Shown: positions 29,703-42,746, counted from the stretch's first letter. The stretch is DNA of 64,000 nt from Torymus aiolomorphi (GCA_036365515.1 CM070873.1:230577876-230641875); one strand, 5' to 3'. Made by a program: numbers and translations. The notes: a model not told the origin generated them from the letters alone.

Positions 29703-30998
29703 CCCGCGCAAAAAAAATGAAGACTGGCCAATATATTGCTCGGAATGTGGGTAATATATGGGATATGTCACTTCCCATACATGGCCGAAATTTCTCCAGA
29801 TTGCTCTCCGTACTCTTTTCTCATATATGGGGGAACCTTTGGGGACTTCTACATGTATAATGTAATTCCGAAGCCGCCACTAGGCGGCGCACTGATGGCG
29901 TAACACATGGATAAATAGGAACCGTGCGGGTATATAAGGAAGTATGAGACAGTGAGATGGTCGATCTTAAGATAAATTGGTTTTTACTCCTAACGAGGTT
30001 TTTCCCCATTCTACACTCCACATAGTAGTTCAGCCATACAACCGTTTTTGCTCTATAACTTCTGATAGTGTGGAAATGCCCTCACAGGGCAACGCACAAC
30101 TTCCTCTTTTTTGATTTTCTTCTTCAAGGGGAGGTAACTAGAATCGCCCAGGCTCCTCCTACGTGGATTCATTTCTACGTAAGGGGCTCCTGGACGGTGA
30201 TCCGTCAGGCTGTACCTCACTGGTAGGGGGCAACGGAGGGGGCCTCCACCATCCCTTCTTTCTTTCTTTGAGATCAGCGGGTGGGATCAGTGCTTCGCTT
30301 GTATATATCGTCGCGCGGTACGAAGAAAAGCCAACTTGGAAGTTACAGGCGAAGAAAAGCCAAAAACGCGTCTAAGACGAAGAAAAGCCAGTTTGGGTCC
30401 TCCCAGACGAAGAAAAGCCAATTTGCGCCCTGCCAGACGAAGAAAAGCCAGTTTGAATCTTTCCAGACGAAGAAAAGCCAGTTTGCGCCGTTCCTGCGGA
30501 GGAAAAATCCCAACTGACGGCATCTAACCAATTACTAGTTATCTAATTATCTTGACTGATCATCTTTTTATCTTTTTATTTTTTTAAACAGATTTTTAAT
30601 CTTTTTGGTTATTTTATCTTATTATCTGAAAGTTATCTATAAGATACCAACTAAATGCTACTTTCGTTTGTGAAGTCAAACTGGCTTTTCTTCGTCTGGG
30701 AGGGCGCAAACTGGCTTTTCTTAATCTGAGAGGACCCAAACTGGCTTTTCTTCGCCTGTAACTTCCAAGTTGGTGTTTCTTCGTACCGCGCGACGATATA
30801 TATATTTACAAACTTTGTTGTTAACGAGGAACTGAAAGCAACACTTGTCCAATACATGAGCCATAGGTCAGCCCAACTATGGAAAAAAGGTACGGAGACC
30901 CATCTGGAGAAATTTTGGCCATGTATGGGAAGTGACATATCCCATATATTGCCCACATTCCGAGCAATATATTGACCAGTCTTCATTTTTTGCGCGGG
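29703..30998. mobile_element. 1.3-kb foldback element with terminal and internal inverted repeats
   Basis: The ends are inverted repeats of about 110 bp: left CCCGCGCAAAAA, right TTTTTGCGCGGG, and the match continues through ATATATTGCTCGGAATGTGG and ACTTCCCATACATGGCC. Inside is a second inverted pair: GTCGCGCGGTACGAAGAAA (near 30310) and its complement near 30780. Each inner arm is built of tandem [22 protein letters not shown] units. The 60-110-codon open frames there are a by-product of the repeat (units of Lys-Lys-Ser-Gln-Phe) and not a real protein. No transposase is visible, so the element is non-autonomous. Target duplication is not obvious; TT flanks both ends. Confidence 0.75.
30318..30510 (+). 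repeat. Tandem array of ~33-bp GAAGAAAAGCCA units
   Basis: Six diverged units, each with GAAGAAAAGCCA followed by ATTTG or GTTTG and a variable stretch of 10-15 bases. Three matching units in inverse orientation occur at about 30675-30785. The array forms the left inner arm of the foldback element. Confidence 0.75.
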
Positions 30999-33900
30999 TT
31001 AATTCTATCTACAACGATATCGGTTATAGAAACAACATATAAAAAAGTAAAATTCTCCTTTTATTAAAGTGGAATCGGCATTCGAATTTTAAATATAAAG
31101 TTTTCTTTACTTTTTTTTATGCTAATTGAACTTTTTCCTAGCCCAGTTGATTTAACTTATATGCAAACAAGTTAGATTAATTAGCTTTATTTTTTTCGTG
31201 TAACAATTTTATTGTTACATTTATTATTTATAATTATTCATCACACGTTCGAGCTGGTGGAGCTAATTCATACTAGATTCTATCGACGATTGTTCTCGAA
31301 TTATAATATATATGTTATACCATGTGTTACTATGATTCCGAGCATCACTTTATATTTACAGTGGGAAAAGGTTTAAAATAGCATTTTCTTCTGTGAAAAA
31401 CGATAGTAAAGCCACATTTCATTAGTCAAATACAAACATATAATAATATCAATTATTATAATTTAGTTATATCCAAAAAATAAGTAAGGAAATTAAGGAT
31501 CGTCAGACACACAAACGACGTTCCCAATTAAATCAAATGATTGTTCCATTATATCAATCTAATTACGCCCCAGCGCGCGGCAGACCACAAATAAATCGGC
31601 AATAATGAAAACGTTCCGGCGAGGCTGTCGCGAATTCAAGGTCCAACGGCGCACCGCCTCCATCTTTGCGCTCGCATAACGAGAACCGCGTTAGCGTATA
31701 ACTAACTCGTCGCCCTAATAATTAATCATGCGCGCGTACTCCATGCACGCAATAAATGAATTAAAATAGCCTGAAAATAGTTACCGCGCGCTCATAATCA
31801 CTGATGTGCACGCGAAGGTGATACACACTTTGCATATATACAAGCGCGCAGTGCACGAGGCAACAAAGAGGGTGAGAGAGCCATTTCACGGGCGACTGGG
31901 CGCGCGCGATCCCCCAATTGGTTGTAACGGTACATTTGCGAGCCGACGTCGGCGGGTAGGAGGAGGAGGAGCATGAAAAAGAAGTCGCCGACGCTAGGTA
32001 GCCACAGTAATACCCGCGGATGCCAAATTTTCGAAAAATGGAACGTGCCAAGAGGCCGCGTCCGCGAGAGACACGACTCGTTAAGCAGGAACGCGGCCGG
32101 ATGAGCTTGCGCGCAGTATAGCAGCAGCAGCTCCTTCTGCCTTTTCGCACTTCGCGCCTTTATTATAGTGGATTTCGAGACAGCGCGGGGAGCGGTCGCC
32201 CCTCCGCCCCGCCGCTCGCGTTTTGCATAACTAAAACCTGTGGGCGTAGTGTGACTGTGTAGGTAATATAGCATCTAATGCGCCGCTGAGCTCATTTTTA
32301 AAAGCGAGGGATGACGCGCACCGCGCTTCAGCGATTCGGATATATTTGTGTGTATTATATATGTGCGCAGTAGCTAACGATGCTTTTTGTGCAGCCGCGA
32401 CGCGTCTGGATCCGGCTGATGGACTAATTGTAAGGCCACGCGATGTTTTTTCGGGTGTATCTGGGTGATAAATTAGATGTTGACTTTGTATGGGTTTGGA
32501 GGGAAAGCTTGGTGGGGGATTGCTTTGGAGAATATTTGTTATATGTTATATGTTTGAAGCACTTGAAAATTAAGTTAATGAAATACATATTATAAATAAA
32601 GTGAGGGGTTCTTATCTTGCGTACGAATAAGCGAACTATACGTCCTGCCAAATTAAATAATTGAACGGGTTGCTGGTGGACATTTTAAATTCTATGAATT
32701 ATTGGGTGATGATAGCGAAATATATTAATGTTTACAAACTTACTTTATACAAAGTAAATGGGATTGTTTCTGACAATATGAATTCCCATTTGAAAATTCT
32801 GACAAACAATAGCATGGTCACTTAGAAAAGAGTCACTTAATCAAAAGACTTAGCAGATTTATTGCTCTTATAAGAGAAGGAACTGTCACATTTTATGAAT
32901 TTATTGCCCAGACAACAGAAGATCCATTCAAATCCAAATACATTGTTATTCTTAAATTTTTCATGTCTCAATGATCGAACAAATTGGATCTTTAATTATA
33001 AGAAAGAATTTCATTTTTATTAAATATACCTATACGATTGAACTTATAAATTTTATTGATATACGATATATATATGCGTGTGTGTGTGTGTGTGTGTGTG
33101 TGTATCGATTTGTAATTTCTTTAATAAATTCGATTATCTGGTGGTTTCGAACCCACCTAAAACTGTAGGGCCCCATTGCCGCGCAAGTTACCAAAGTTGA
33201 ACCCATCATGGGTGCTAAGGTTTGATAAACGCAGATAAAAAGGGTACTGAAATATAATGACCTATGCGGGTTTTTTGCACCTAAATCTGCAAATTTTTTT
33301 GTTTTTATAGGATCATTTCAGTCAGTATTGAATCCAAAGTACTCTTTAGTACAATAATGCAAAGATACCTCTCTATAAATGAAACTCGCAATAAGGACTT
33401 TTGAGATTCAGAAATAATTCTTTGACAAAACACATATATCAAATTACAGTAAAGGCTGAAGATTAACAGTTTCTTTAAAATTCTTTTCAAAATTGTTTTC
33501 AAAAGTTAATTGTAAAGTTATTAACGTACATAAATATATATATATATTATATACGTTAATTTTAGTCTGTGCATTTTTAAAATTAAGTTTATTACATTTT
33601 TTGAACTAAAATAAAGTAAAACTTCTTTACACAAATCAAATAAAAGTTGATACTGCATAAAGAAACCTTGTATTTAATTAAAATTCCTTGCTAAGTGGGT
33701 GATTTAAATACAGCAACCCTTTTAGGTATGATTTATTGCACTGGTAGTGTCATCTAAATTAACATCAAATGATTCACATTAAATTTCAATGATCCAAATT
33801 CAGTTTAAAATCATATCTCTATTACTAAAAGCTATTACACTTTAAAGTGCATAAATCGAAATGATTTATATTTCTGCGGTTGTCGGATTAGATTCATAAA

Positions 33901-35588
33901 TATATTTGGCATTTATTAAGAAAATTCGGTGGAAACGAAGAGCTATACGAATCTATACAGCTATAAGTCATAGAATAAGGGTATGTCTCTATAATTAATA
34001 TTGACGTGATTTATGCAAGGAAATGTATAAATAAGTACTTGCCATTTCATGGTATTTTGTTACCCAAGTCATACAGATATTAACACCTCTGAAGTAGTTA
34101 ATGTAAAATTGAATTTGTTTTGTTTTTTAAAGATAAACTTTCTTGAAACGGCAAGCTTCTCTACCTCTTTTATACGTCATACCATATACTATTAGTATAT
34201 TAGAAGAACTATTTGAGAGTATAAAATTACTGAGTTTTTTTTTGTTCTATATTAATAATAAACATCATTTGTAAATTAGCATCCTACCTATATGATTTTC
34301 ATCTGTGAAATCCACATAAGTCACATAACAAATTGAATATTCTTTCAATAAATTATATCTGAAAAAGGAGCATTTACGGAATATCAATCGTCACGATTTA
34401 TTACATAATGTAAGTAAAATGAGAAAAGACACTAAATTAAAAAACGTCATAGTTCTTTGCAAATTGTAGAAAATGCGAATGTTATATAAAAGAAGTAGAT
34501 CTAAACCCATTTTAATTAGACGCAAATTTTCAATTTACAATTCCAGTAAATTTTTTCTTACTACTCTAAATTATGACACAATCCAAGATAGAATTTGCAT
34601 GATTCGCGTATTTGAATTTTGCATATTATTCGAATATTATTTTAATCAATATAAACGTTCCCCTTTCCGCCCCATATAACCAGCGAATCCGTTAACTTCA
34701 GCTCGAAAACTTTCCGTACTTATTTCCTCCGACGTATATCCGAAGACTTTAACGAATATTCTAGCCGCGCGTCGACGAAACTGTCCGCTCGAGGTTTCAA
34801 ACATCTCGTATTCGCGCACATAGTATGCGCACGTCAGCTATAGCATCAGCGCGTTTCGAAATCCCGCGAAATATCCCGCGTGTAAAAACATTCCTCCAAA
34901 CTCTCTCGCTTTTACACTGCGCACGGCTGGAAGAAAAATATTATCACAGAGTGCACGTGAACATCGTGACTCATCATCGTCTCCCATTACGATCCTGCAC
35001 ATCGCTGCTCTTGCTGCGCGTAAACGTATATGCGCATGCATGTCTCTCTGGCATTCCAACGCGCGGTTGTCAATGAAAACAGGTACGCGCTATCTCTCGT
35101 TACCAGCTCGTTCAATCTTTTTATTCGAAACGGGCCTCGCTGCAGTAACGTGTAATGCATGCGTGCGCGCTCCTCTGGCCGGGGTCCAGCGCACGCCTAC
35201 GCGGGCCGCGAATTATTATTATTATTGTGAAAGCGCGATCGTGCGCGGGGACTTTCGAAAATAGACTAAGATACGCGCGCGCTCGCTCGCGTGTCCACGC
35301 ATGAGGCGCGCGGACTGTGAGAGCTGCTTCTTCCGTCTTCGCGCCGCGCGACTGTGGAATTTCTATCGGACGCGAAAGGTGCATTAGGGTTGGCTGCGAA
35401 TCTGTTATCTAACGTGTATAAACACAGGTGCAGCCATAAGTGCGTCGGAGAGAATTCGGCTCAGTATAATAATATAGCGAACCAACTTTGTAAGAAGTTT
35501 TGTTGTTAAATTCGCTCTTTTTGTTGTAATAGAATCATAGAAAAATTAAATTGATGCTTATAGTTGTTTATATTTTATGCAAAAGTTA
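30999..35588. other. Intergenic DNA with two GC-rich islands
   Basis: Islands at about 31560-32420 and 34680-35450 are rich in GCGCGC and contain overlapping open frames on both strands, including 158 codons on minus at 31798-32274. None has a domain signature or a convincing splice pattern. They resemble promoters or 5' untranslated exons of unseen genes. A (GT)n microsatellite lies at about 33078-33103. The rest is AT-rich with nothing recognised. Confidence 0.4.
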
Positions 35589-35960
35589 TTAAGGTGATGC
35601 TAAATACCGACATAATTTTCAAACGAGTACATCTCATGAAAATACCAATAGAATCATCCAAAAAAAAAATCTGAGTATAGTATTAACTTATACGGAGCGC
35701 TTGGCGAACGTGTTTTTTCCAAAAAAATGATAAGAATTTATTTAATTAAATAAAAACCGTACTGTCGGTAAGTAGGAATCTGCAATTTATACCTACTTTT
35801 CAAATGAGCATAGCTAACGAAAATGCTAATAGAATCACTCAAAAAAATTCCTGGATATAGTGTTTATCTATAAGGAGCGCTTGACGAAATTTTTTTTCCG
35901 AATAAACGCTTGAATGTTGATTTAAAAAATATTGAAATTCACTGTTTCACATGGCCTTAA
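35589..35960. mobile_element. TTAA-bounded non-autonomous element, copy 2 (inverted relative to copy 1)
   Basis: It starts TTAAGGTGATGC and ends CATGGCCTTAA. Its sequence (CGACATAATTTT, then TATACGGAGCGC, then TTAATTAAATAAAAACCG, then GGTAAGTA) follows the reverse complement of 18546-18934 along most of its length. It shows the same internal direct repeat: AATAGAATCA..CAAAAAA..GGAGCGCTTG occurs twice. Confidence 0.75.
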
Positions 35961-36572
35961 TGACTAAATGTACAATAATATGTTGGTCGAAAGATGAAAT
36001 AAAATTAGAGAATACAATAAAGAAACTTTTATTCAGTTTTAAGTGATTAATATTTAATATGTAATTCTCTTTCTCTTTATTTGTAAAGAGAAAGAGATAT
36101 TTGTTTCTCTTTATTTGAGACTGGAGATGAAACAAATTGAAAATAGCGCGGATGTCTGATCATATTCGCCTGTACCTACTTCGAGTTATTTGAATTTATT
36201 ATAGACATATTTTCTATATTTTCAAAGTTTTCATTTATAGAAGAATCAAAATTTTATAATTATTGTATTTTCCTTTATTCTTGAAACGCTGAAATGTATA
36301 GCTATCATATGTAAATATTATAATAGTTTCCTTTACTAAAAATTGTTACATATATATAAAGGATACATATAGTAAAGTGCTATACTTAATATAATTATAA
36401 AGACAAATACTTTCTTAATTTTTAGTCATTAGTATTCGTGTATGCAAAATGTGCAATCTCTAATTAGCAAACGCTTTAAAAGCAATATTTTTAAACTGAA
36501 TCTTTATTTTTTAAATTTCCAATGGTTTACTATATATTCAAACAATGAAAAATCTTGTCCATTCATTTACCA

Positions 36573-37146
36573 CCCAGGCGGAAATAAAACTTAGCAAATA
36601 ATTATTAATAACAAAATATAATTTTTTATAATTTAAAAAAAAGTTTATAACTGTTAATAACTGTTTATAAAGGCAGGATTTGAGACTATAGTAACAGTTT
36701 ATAAAAGTTATCAACAGTTTTTTTCTGTTATGAATAGCTAAAAAAAGTTTATAACAGTTATAAACTTTTATATTTACTTTTTTGGGCCGCGGTGTATAAC
36801 CATAAAATCAATCTGTTAAAGTTATTATCAGTTATATACTTTTTTTACTTAATAATAATAGTTATTAATAGTTTTAAATTGTTTTGAATGAATTTAAACT
36901 TTAAAATCATTATTTTCAATTATTAAAAATTTATAATAGTTATTAATAGTTATTTACTTTTTTTTACTGATCAAATATTGAAATTTGTACGACGATCCAA
37001 AAAACTTATGAAAGTAAATAACTATTTATAACTATTTATAACAGTTTTAAACTTTTATAAAAGTCTCAAATCCTGACTTTATAATCTGCCAATATCAGTT
37101 ATAAACTTTTTTAAACTTTTATTATAAAAGATCATTTTCGCCTGGG
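36573..37146. mobile_element. Non-autonomous element with CCCAGGCG ends and TTTATAA-rich interior
   Basis: The left end CCCAGGCGGAAA is mirrored by TTTTCGCCTGGG at the right, flanked by CCA on both sides. The interior is a dense set of direct and inverted GTTTATAACAG / TTATAAACTTTT units, and TTTGAGACT..ATAG is mirrored by AGTCTCAAATCCTG. There is no coding capacity. It lies about 340 bp upstream of the Tuba/DNMBP gene's upstream open frame. Confidence 0.65.
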
Positions 37147-37481
37147 CCAGACCAAAAACAAAACATTTTAATTGCATACTTGAACGTTACCGCCAACATT
37201 GTAATTTTCCAACCATAAAAACGCACACTTTTGAAAATAGCTAGTAATCCTAGCTATTACGTAACCATTATACAATCTGCAGGCTGCACTGCTAATATAC
37301 GCACCTGTTTTATCGGTATTTCGAAATATTCGGGGCTACATGCATGGTTACGTCACGTGGTCGCGTCACGTGACACACTGTTGGCACAACATGTATCGTG
37401 GATATTTCTCGTTTAGTTTAGTCCGTCTTTCTCGACCTGATGACACTGCGCCGTTATTGTTGTTTTTATAACGTTTGTCAG

Positions 37482-37508
37482 ATGAAAGGCGTCGAATGCA
37501 GCCAGTGA
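37482..37508 (+). promoter_or_regulatory. Upstream open reading frame of the Tuba/DNMBP-like gene
   Basis: ATG to TGA encodes eight residues (MKGVECSQ) and ends 16 bases before the main ATG at 37525, so it could lower or condition translation if the transcript begins upstream of it. Transcription start is not defined by a TATA box. Confidence 0.4.
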
Positions 37509-37524
37509 TAACAATTCCGCGAGA

Positions 37525-40500
37525 ATGGAGTCGGGGACACTTACCAGAGTGCTGCGTGACTTTCTAACTACGGAGGACGGCGAACTGAGCCTCCTCAAGG
37601 GGGAATACTTTCTGGTAAAGCTCTTAACCTGCTCAAATTATTTACATCTATACTTATTAGTGGGATGTTCTACTGCGTCTTTTTTATTTCGAGTATTTCG
37701 TATGTTATTGATCAATTTATTTCTATAAATCATCCATTTTGTGTGGTTTATATTAATCTTTTTGTCATTGATTTTAGTTTATTTATGATACTTCAATGTT
37801 TCAAAAAGTTATTTATTTATTTATTTATTTATTTTATTATTAAATGGACCAAAAAGCCCTTAATACCAAAACAATTGATTAAATTATAAAATGAAATTAA
37901 AAAACAATAGTACTATTAACTATATAGTAAATGTGTTTTTTCAGATTAAAAAAACTATTGATAAGCATTGGGTTTATGGACAATCACAAGACCGATTTGG
38001 AAAATTTCCTGTGAACCTTTTACATAAGGTTGATGTACCCGAAATAAGTGATAATGAATCGCTGTTTATTACAATTGCTCCATTTCGCGGTGAACAGTCT
38101 GGAGATTTGTCATTTAGTCAAGGTAGTTATTAACGAATATTTTTGTTTCTCATATTTATTTATTTATTTATTTTATTACTTAACGGGCATAATTGTCCTT
38201 ATTACAAAATACACGGCAAGCAGTGGTATATAAGCAGCAGCTATACTTGCTCAATAAAATGTTACATTGATATACATATAAAGATAATAACATCAATAAA
38301 AGAAACATACAAAATAACAAGCTAAAAACTGTATTTGTGAATATACTTTTTGTTTCAAAAGGAGAAATCGTTATTGGCAAGGCTGAAGCTTCTTCGGGTT
38401 GGTTGACAGGGCATATTGATTCGAGAGAAGGAATTTTTCCTGCTACATATATTTGGCAACTTGACTGTAGTTTGATGAAGGTATTAAATATAACTTTATG
38501 AATAATTTGATTAATTAATAAGATCAAAGCTATTATTTAATTTGTAGTAGCAACTGCTTTGCTATGATTATCGTTAGACTAATTTCCAATTGCAGAAATC
38601 TACTAAAAAAAAGAAAGTTAAACGAAGAGCAAAAGTAAAAACAAATATGAAAGCACAATTAGATGAAGAACTAGATTTAGTGGAAGGAGAAATAGTTACG
38701 GTTACAGAAATTTTAGATGATGGTTGGTGTCGTGGTTGTAACAAAAATGGAAAAGAAGGTATTTTTCCAGAAGGTTTTATCACATATCAGGAGGATGTGA
38801 TTGTTGATGAAGTAGACAATACTTCAACAGTAGATAATTCGTTTCCTGCATCAGTTGTAACTGAAAAAATTTATAAAGATTTTGGTGAAAGTTATACAAA
38901 TGCAACTCCACCTCGATATGATGACCTAGCTCCAAATTATGACGATTTATTTCCTGATACTGTTCCTGAAATTCAAGTTTCATCAGAGTATCACCCACTT
39001 GGATTAAAACCATATGCAATAACACTATTTCCATTTAATGCACAGTTTCCGAATGAATTAAGTTTTGAAGCAGGTCAAGTTATTGAACTAATTAAATATA
39101 TTGATAATGAGTGGGCAGAAGGCATGATTGATAATGTAAAGGGCATTTTCCCAGTTTCTTATGTGAATGTTATTGTAGATTGTGTTGATTCACAGAATGA
39201 CATAAAACATGATGACACTCCCAAGATACAAGATGACCTAAAATCAGATGATCGCGTTAAAATAGAATATAAGTTTGATGCACAAATGGCTGGTGATCTC
39301 AATGTCTCTGAAGGTGAAATAGTAACTGTTGTAGAAAATACTAATGAAGACTGGGTCACTGTGAGAAATGAACGAGGTGAAATTGGTCTTTGTCCCAGAG
39401 GTTATTTAACAACAGATTTTGAAGCTAGTGATGACGTTTATCATGATGCACTTGAGGATTTTGTATTAATTAGAAATGAGAACAAGGATTCTGTTAATAA
39501 AGTAGCTGAGCGTTCGAAAAGACTATCTGAGCCACATCGTCCTGCACCACCAGCACCTACACCAGGGAGAGTTCCTTTACAAAAACAAAGTAACCAAGCA
39601 ATGCCTTTGAAAAGTGAAAGTGATGTCTCTTCTACTGCAAAGCAAAAGAAAGCAGACCAAAGACAAAATGTTATAACAGAGTTATATATAACAGAGAAAG
39701 ATTATGTTCGAGATTTAAGAATGACTTATGAAACTTTTAATTTGCATAATCCTAGTTTTCTTGAATCTTATGGAATAGATGTAAAAATATTGTTTGGAAA
39801 TATTTCAGAAATAACAGAAGTAGCAGAAGAATTATTAGAATTAATACAGAGAGCAATGAAAGGTTGTGATGAAGATTATCAAACTATAGGACCATGTTTC
39901 TTGAAAATAGCAGAAAAAATGAGAGTTGCTTATGGAAGGTATTGCAACAATCAAGAATCATCAATAGCTCTATTAAAAAAGGTATTTTTAATTATATACT
40001 AAAAATTTTAATTATAATTTATATAAATAATAAATAAAAAATGTTATTCTAGTATGAAGATAATAGAGAAATTATGAAAATATTTGATAAAGGCATAGAA
40101 ACATTAAGAATGCAAGTTGCTTGTTTCGATATGAGTTCTATTTTAATAAAACCTGTTCAAAGGATTTTGAAGTATCCATTAATTTTAAATGAATTATTAA
40201 AGGTATACTATTTTTATTTTACAATCCTTTTTCTGTGTATTAAATACTAATGTATATTTTTATTAAACATAGTGTACTGATGATGATCATCCAGACAAAC
40301 CAAAGATTGAAGAGGCTTCAAAAGTAATGGCTGACGTTGCCAGTTATATAAATGAATATAAAAGAAAGAAAGAGATGGCCTCTAAGTATTTACATTCCAA
40401 TACTTCATTAATAGGAAGAATGGCCAATTTAAATATGCATTCTGTTGCAAAAAAGTCATCAAGATTGAGTGCCAAACTTTCTGCAACATTAGGCTTAACT

Positions 40501-42085
40501 AATTTACCATCAGATCCGAAATTTGATGAATTAGTAAAAGATTTTGTATCTCTTGAAAAGAGTACTAAACAGTTTCTGAAAGATGTTGAACAATGTATTT
40601 TATACCTTGATAGTGAGACATACTGCGGTGATGTTCTCACTGAGCAGCTACATCAGTATTTTACAGGAGTACCAAGTAGTGAAATTTGGCGACTTCGAGA
40701 CATAAGAAATATTATAAGAACTCAGTTTATACGCGATTTGAAGGGATGTATCGAAAAAAGAGTAATCACACCTCTTAATGCTCTCATATCAATGCTAGCT
40801 GGACCTGAATTATTAATTAACAAAAGGCATGATAAAATGCTTGATTATGACACCGCGATTTCAAGAAACGAAAGGTCAAATGAAAGAGGAATTGTAAGCA
40901 TACATTGTTTACCAAGTAATTCATATTTGCTGAAATAATGATATTAAATTTTTTATTTTTAGATACCAGAAGATCTTTCTACAGCAAAAAATAATTATGA
41001 AGCATTAAATCAACAATTAATAGAAGAGCTTCCTGTCTTTATCGAAGCTTGTACTGCAATCCTATATAACTGTATTGGCGCCTTTACAAATGCTCGAAAA
41101 TTATACAATGCAAAAATAATGAAAAGATATTTGGTTATTTCAGAGGTATGTACTGCATAATAATAAACTAATAGTTCTATACTTGATTTTTCATTAAAAC
41201 AAATTTTTTTTAGGCCGTAAATCAGGTACCGATAGAAGATATACTAGAATCTTTCTTAGTATATCACAATTTACTTTATAATCAGATTAGTCGTTTAAGC
41301 TATGGCGGTACTAATCCGAGAATAGAAGATAGCTCTGTAAACTACTGTTTACAATCAGAAGTCCATCGAAAGGCCATAAAAACGAAATATCCGCCTAATA
41401 AATTATACGTGTTGACACGCTCCGTGTCGGGTGCGACTCCTCATGACCTATCTGCAACTAAGGGAACAATTGTGGGTGTTATAAAAACACAAGATCCAAT
41501 GGGAGATGTATCAAAGTGGTTTGTTGATAATGGGGCCATGAAAGGATTTGTAGAAAGCCAGTATTTAGAAATCAGTGATGAATCAAAGCTTATTGAAGAA
41601 AGCGCAAATGCAGCTTGCATAGATGGTTCAGTTGATTTGATGTCCTTAGATTCTCCTGTTAAAGAAGCTAAAAGATACTCTGCTGATCTTCAGTCTTTAT
41701 ACTCCAATGTAAGTGATGAGCAGGATCTTCCTCCAAATTATGAGAATCTTCCAGGCATTGAAGCGGAACCAAGACAGTTATATGAAAATATTCAGCAAGA
41801 AGTAAGTTTTATTCTATATTTTTATTTATATTTAAAGATAAACAAATTTTCAAAAAAATAAATCTTCTATTGAAATATTTCTTTCAGTTTGTTTATGCAC
41901 TTTACAATTTCCATAATACCGATCTTCCTGGCGCATTGTCTATTGAAGAAGGTCAAGCCTTAAAAGTATTAGTGAAGCATGATAACAAAAATAATTCAGA
42001 ATGGTGGTTAGTAGAAAATCGAAATGGCGGAAAAGGATATGTTCCACATAACTATTTAGCAGACAAAGAAAGTTTAAAAAAATAA
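37525..42085 (+). CDS. DNMBP: Dynamin-binding protein/Tuba-like RhoGEF (SH3-DH-BAR-SH3)
   Basis: Nine exons join in frame: 37525-37614, 37945-38122, 38362-38480, 38596-39981, 40053-40202, 40273-40893, 40963-41145, 41214-41801, 41888-42085, giving 1170 residues. Domains in order: five SH3 folds (about residues 5-60, 70-125, 141-195, 267-323, 349-405), each with an ALYDF-like start and a final GxFP or GxxP motif; a proline stretch (PAPPAPTPGRVP, about 446-457); a DH domain from about 486 (ITELYITEKDYVRDL and IKPVQRILKYPLIL); a BAR domain to about 930; SH3-6 (about 973-1030, degenerate); SH3-7 (1106-1165, ALYNF..EWWLVENRNGG). Tuba proteins activate Cdc42 and tie dynamin to actin at membranes and junctions. 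Vertebrate Tuba has four N-terminal SH3s; five are read here. No PH domain follows the DH domain; the BAR takes its place. It converges with the MDR gene. Confidence 0.94.
37808..37875 (-). mobile_element. LINE-like 3' tail fragment in Tuba intron 1
   Basis: Read on the minus strand, TTAAGGGCTTTTTGGTCCAT leads into TAATAATAAAATAAATAAATA. A short GC-containing stem followed by an (AAAT)n tail is usual for 5'-truncated LINEs. Only the tail remains. Confidence 0.45.
38150..38240 (-). mobile_element. LINE-like 3' tail fragment in Tuba intron 2
   Basis: On the minus strand, TGTAATAAGGACAATTATGC and CCGTTAAG lead into an (AAAT)n tail. It is similar in layout to the fragment in intron 1, so exon 2 of the Tuba gene is bracketed by two such tails in the same orientation. 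Confidence 0.45.
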
Positions 42086-42746
42086 GTTTTTGTGCCTTAA
42101 TTTTATATTCATACCTCGAAACTTATAACACTTTCCATATTTTTTCTATATCTGTGATAGTTTTAAAAGTCCATTGTTTTTTAATATTATTGTTGTTATA
42201 TTTATCGGTCACATTTATGATCGAACATTAGCTGTTAAAATAATTGTACAAATCAAAATAATTTACCTATTTTTATTCTTATAATTACGAATTATATACC
42301 TATAGTACTTGCACGCGAAAGGCTCTAATGATTGAAGGAACGATTACGAAGTATTCTTTGTTATGTGTGTTATTTTCTGTCAACAAATTGTATACATTGA
42401 AAACAAGAGTTAAATGTTAAAAATAATTTACAATCATGTACAAAAGTTTTATACTACGTAAAATTTGAATATACAAATTTTATAAATTAAGAAATACCAA
42501 TGTATATGTGCTATTACTAAAATCCTAATAATGTACGTTCTATTGCAGAAATATATTGATTATTTTATTAAATAATTTTCGTTAATGTACTTTTTTCAGA
42601 AACCATCTTCATAACTTCCTATAGTGCTATATTAGTTTTATGTATACTTGAGTTTTCAACATATATAGTTATAGATTTTTGTAGTTGTTTTATTTTGAGT
42701 TTACACTTACATGAAAACATTTTAAATATATTTAATAATTTGTGGA

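Noticed and set aside
30281..30531. Overlapping 62-78-codon frames with Lys-Lys-Ser-Gln-Phe type repeats
   Set aside because: Produced by the tandem DNA repeat of the foldback element; open on both strands.
31798..32274. 158-codon minus-strand frame
   Set aside because: Low-complexity, lies in a GC-rich island where all frames are long, no domain or splice support.
33130..33240. Possible tRNA or tRNA-derived sequence around GGTTTCGAACCC
   Set aside because: On the minus strand the T-loop-like GGTTCGAAA is present but the stem does not pair in register, and no acceptor stem or A box was found.
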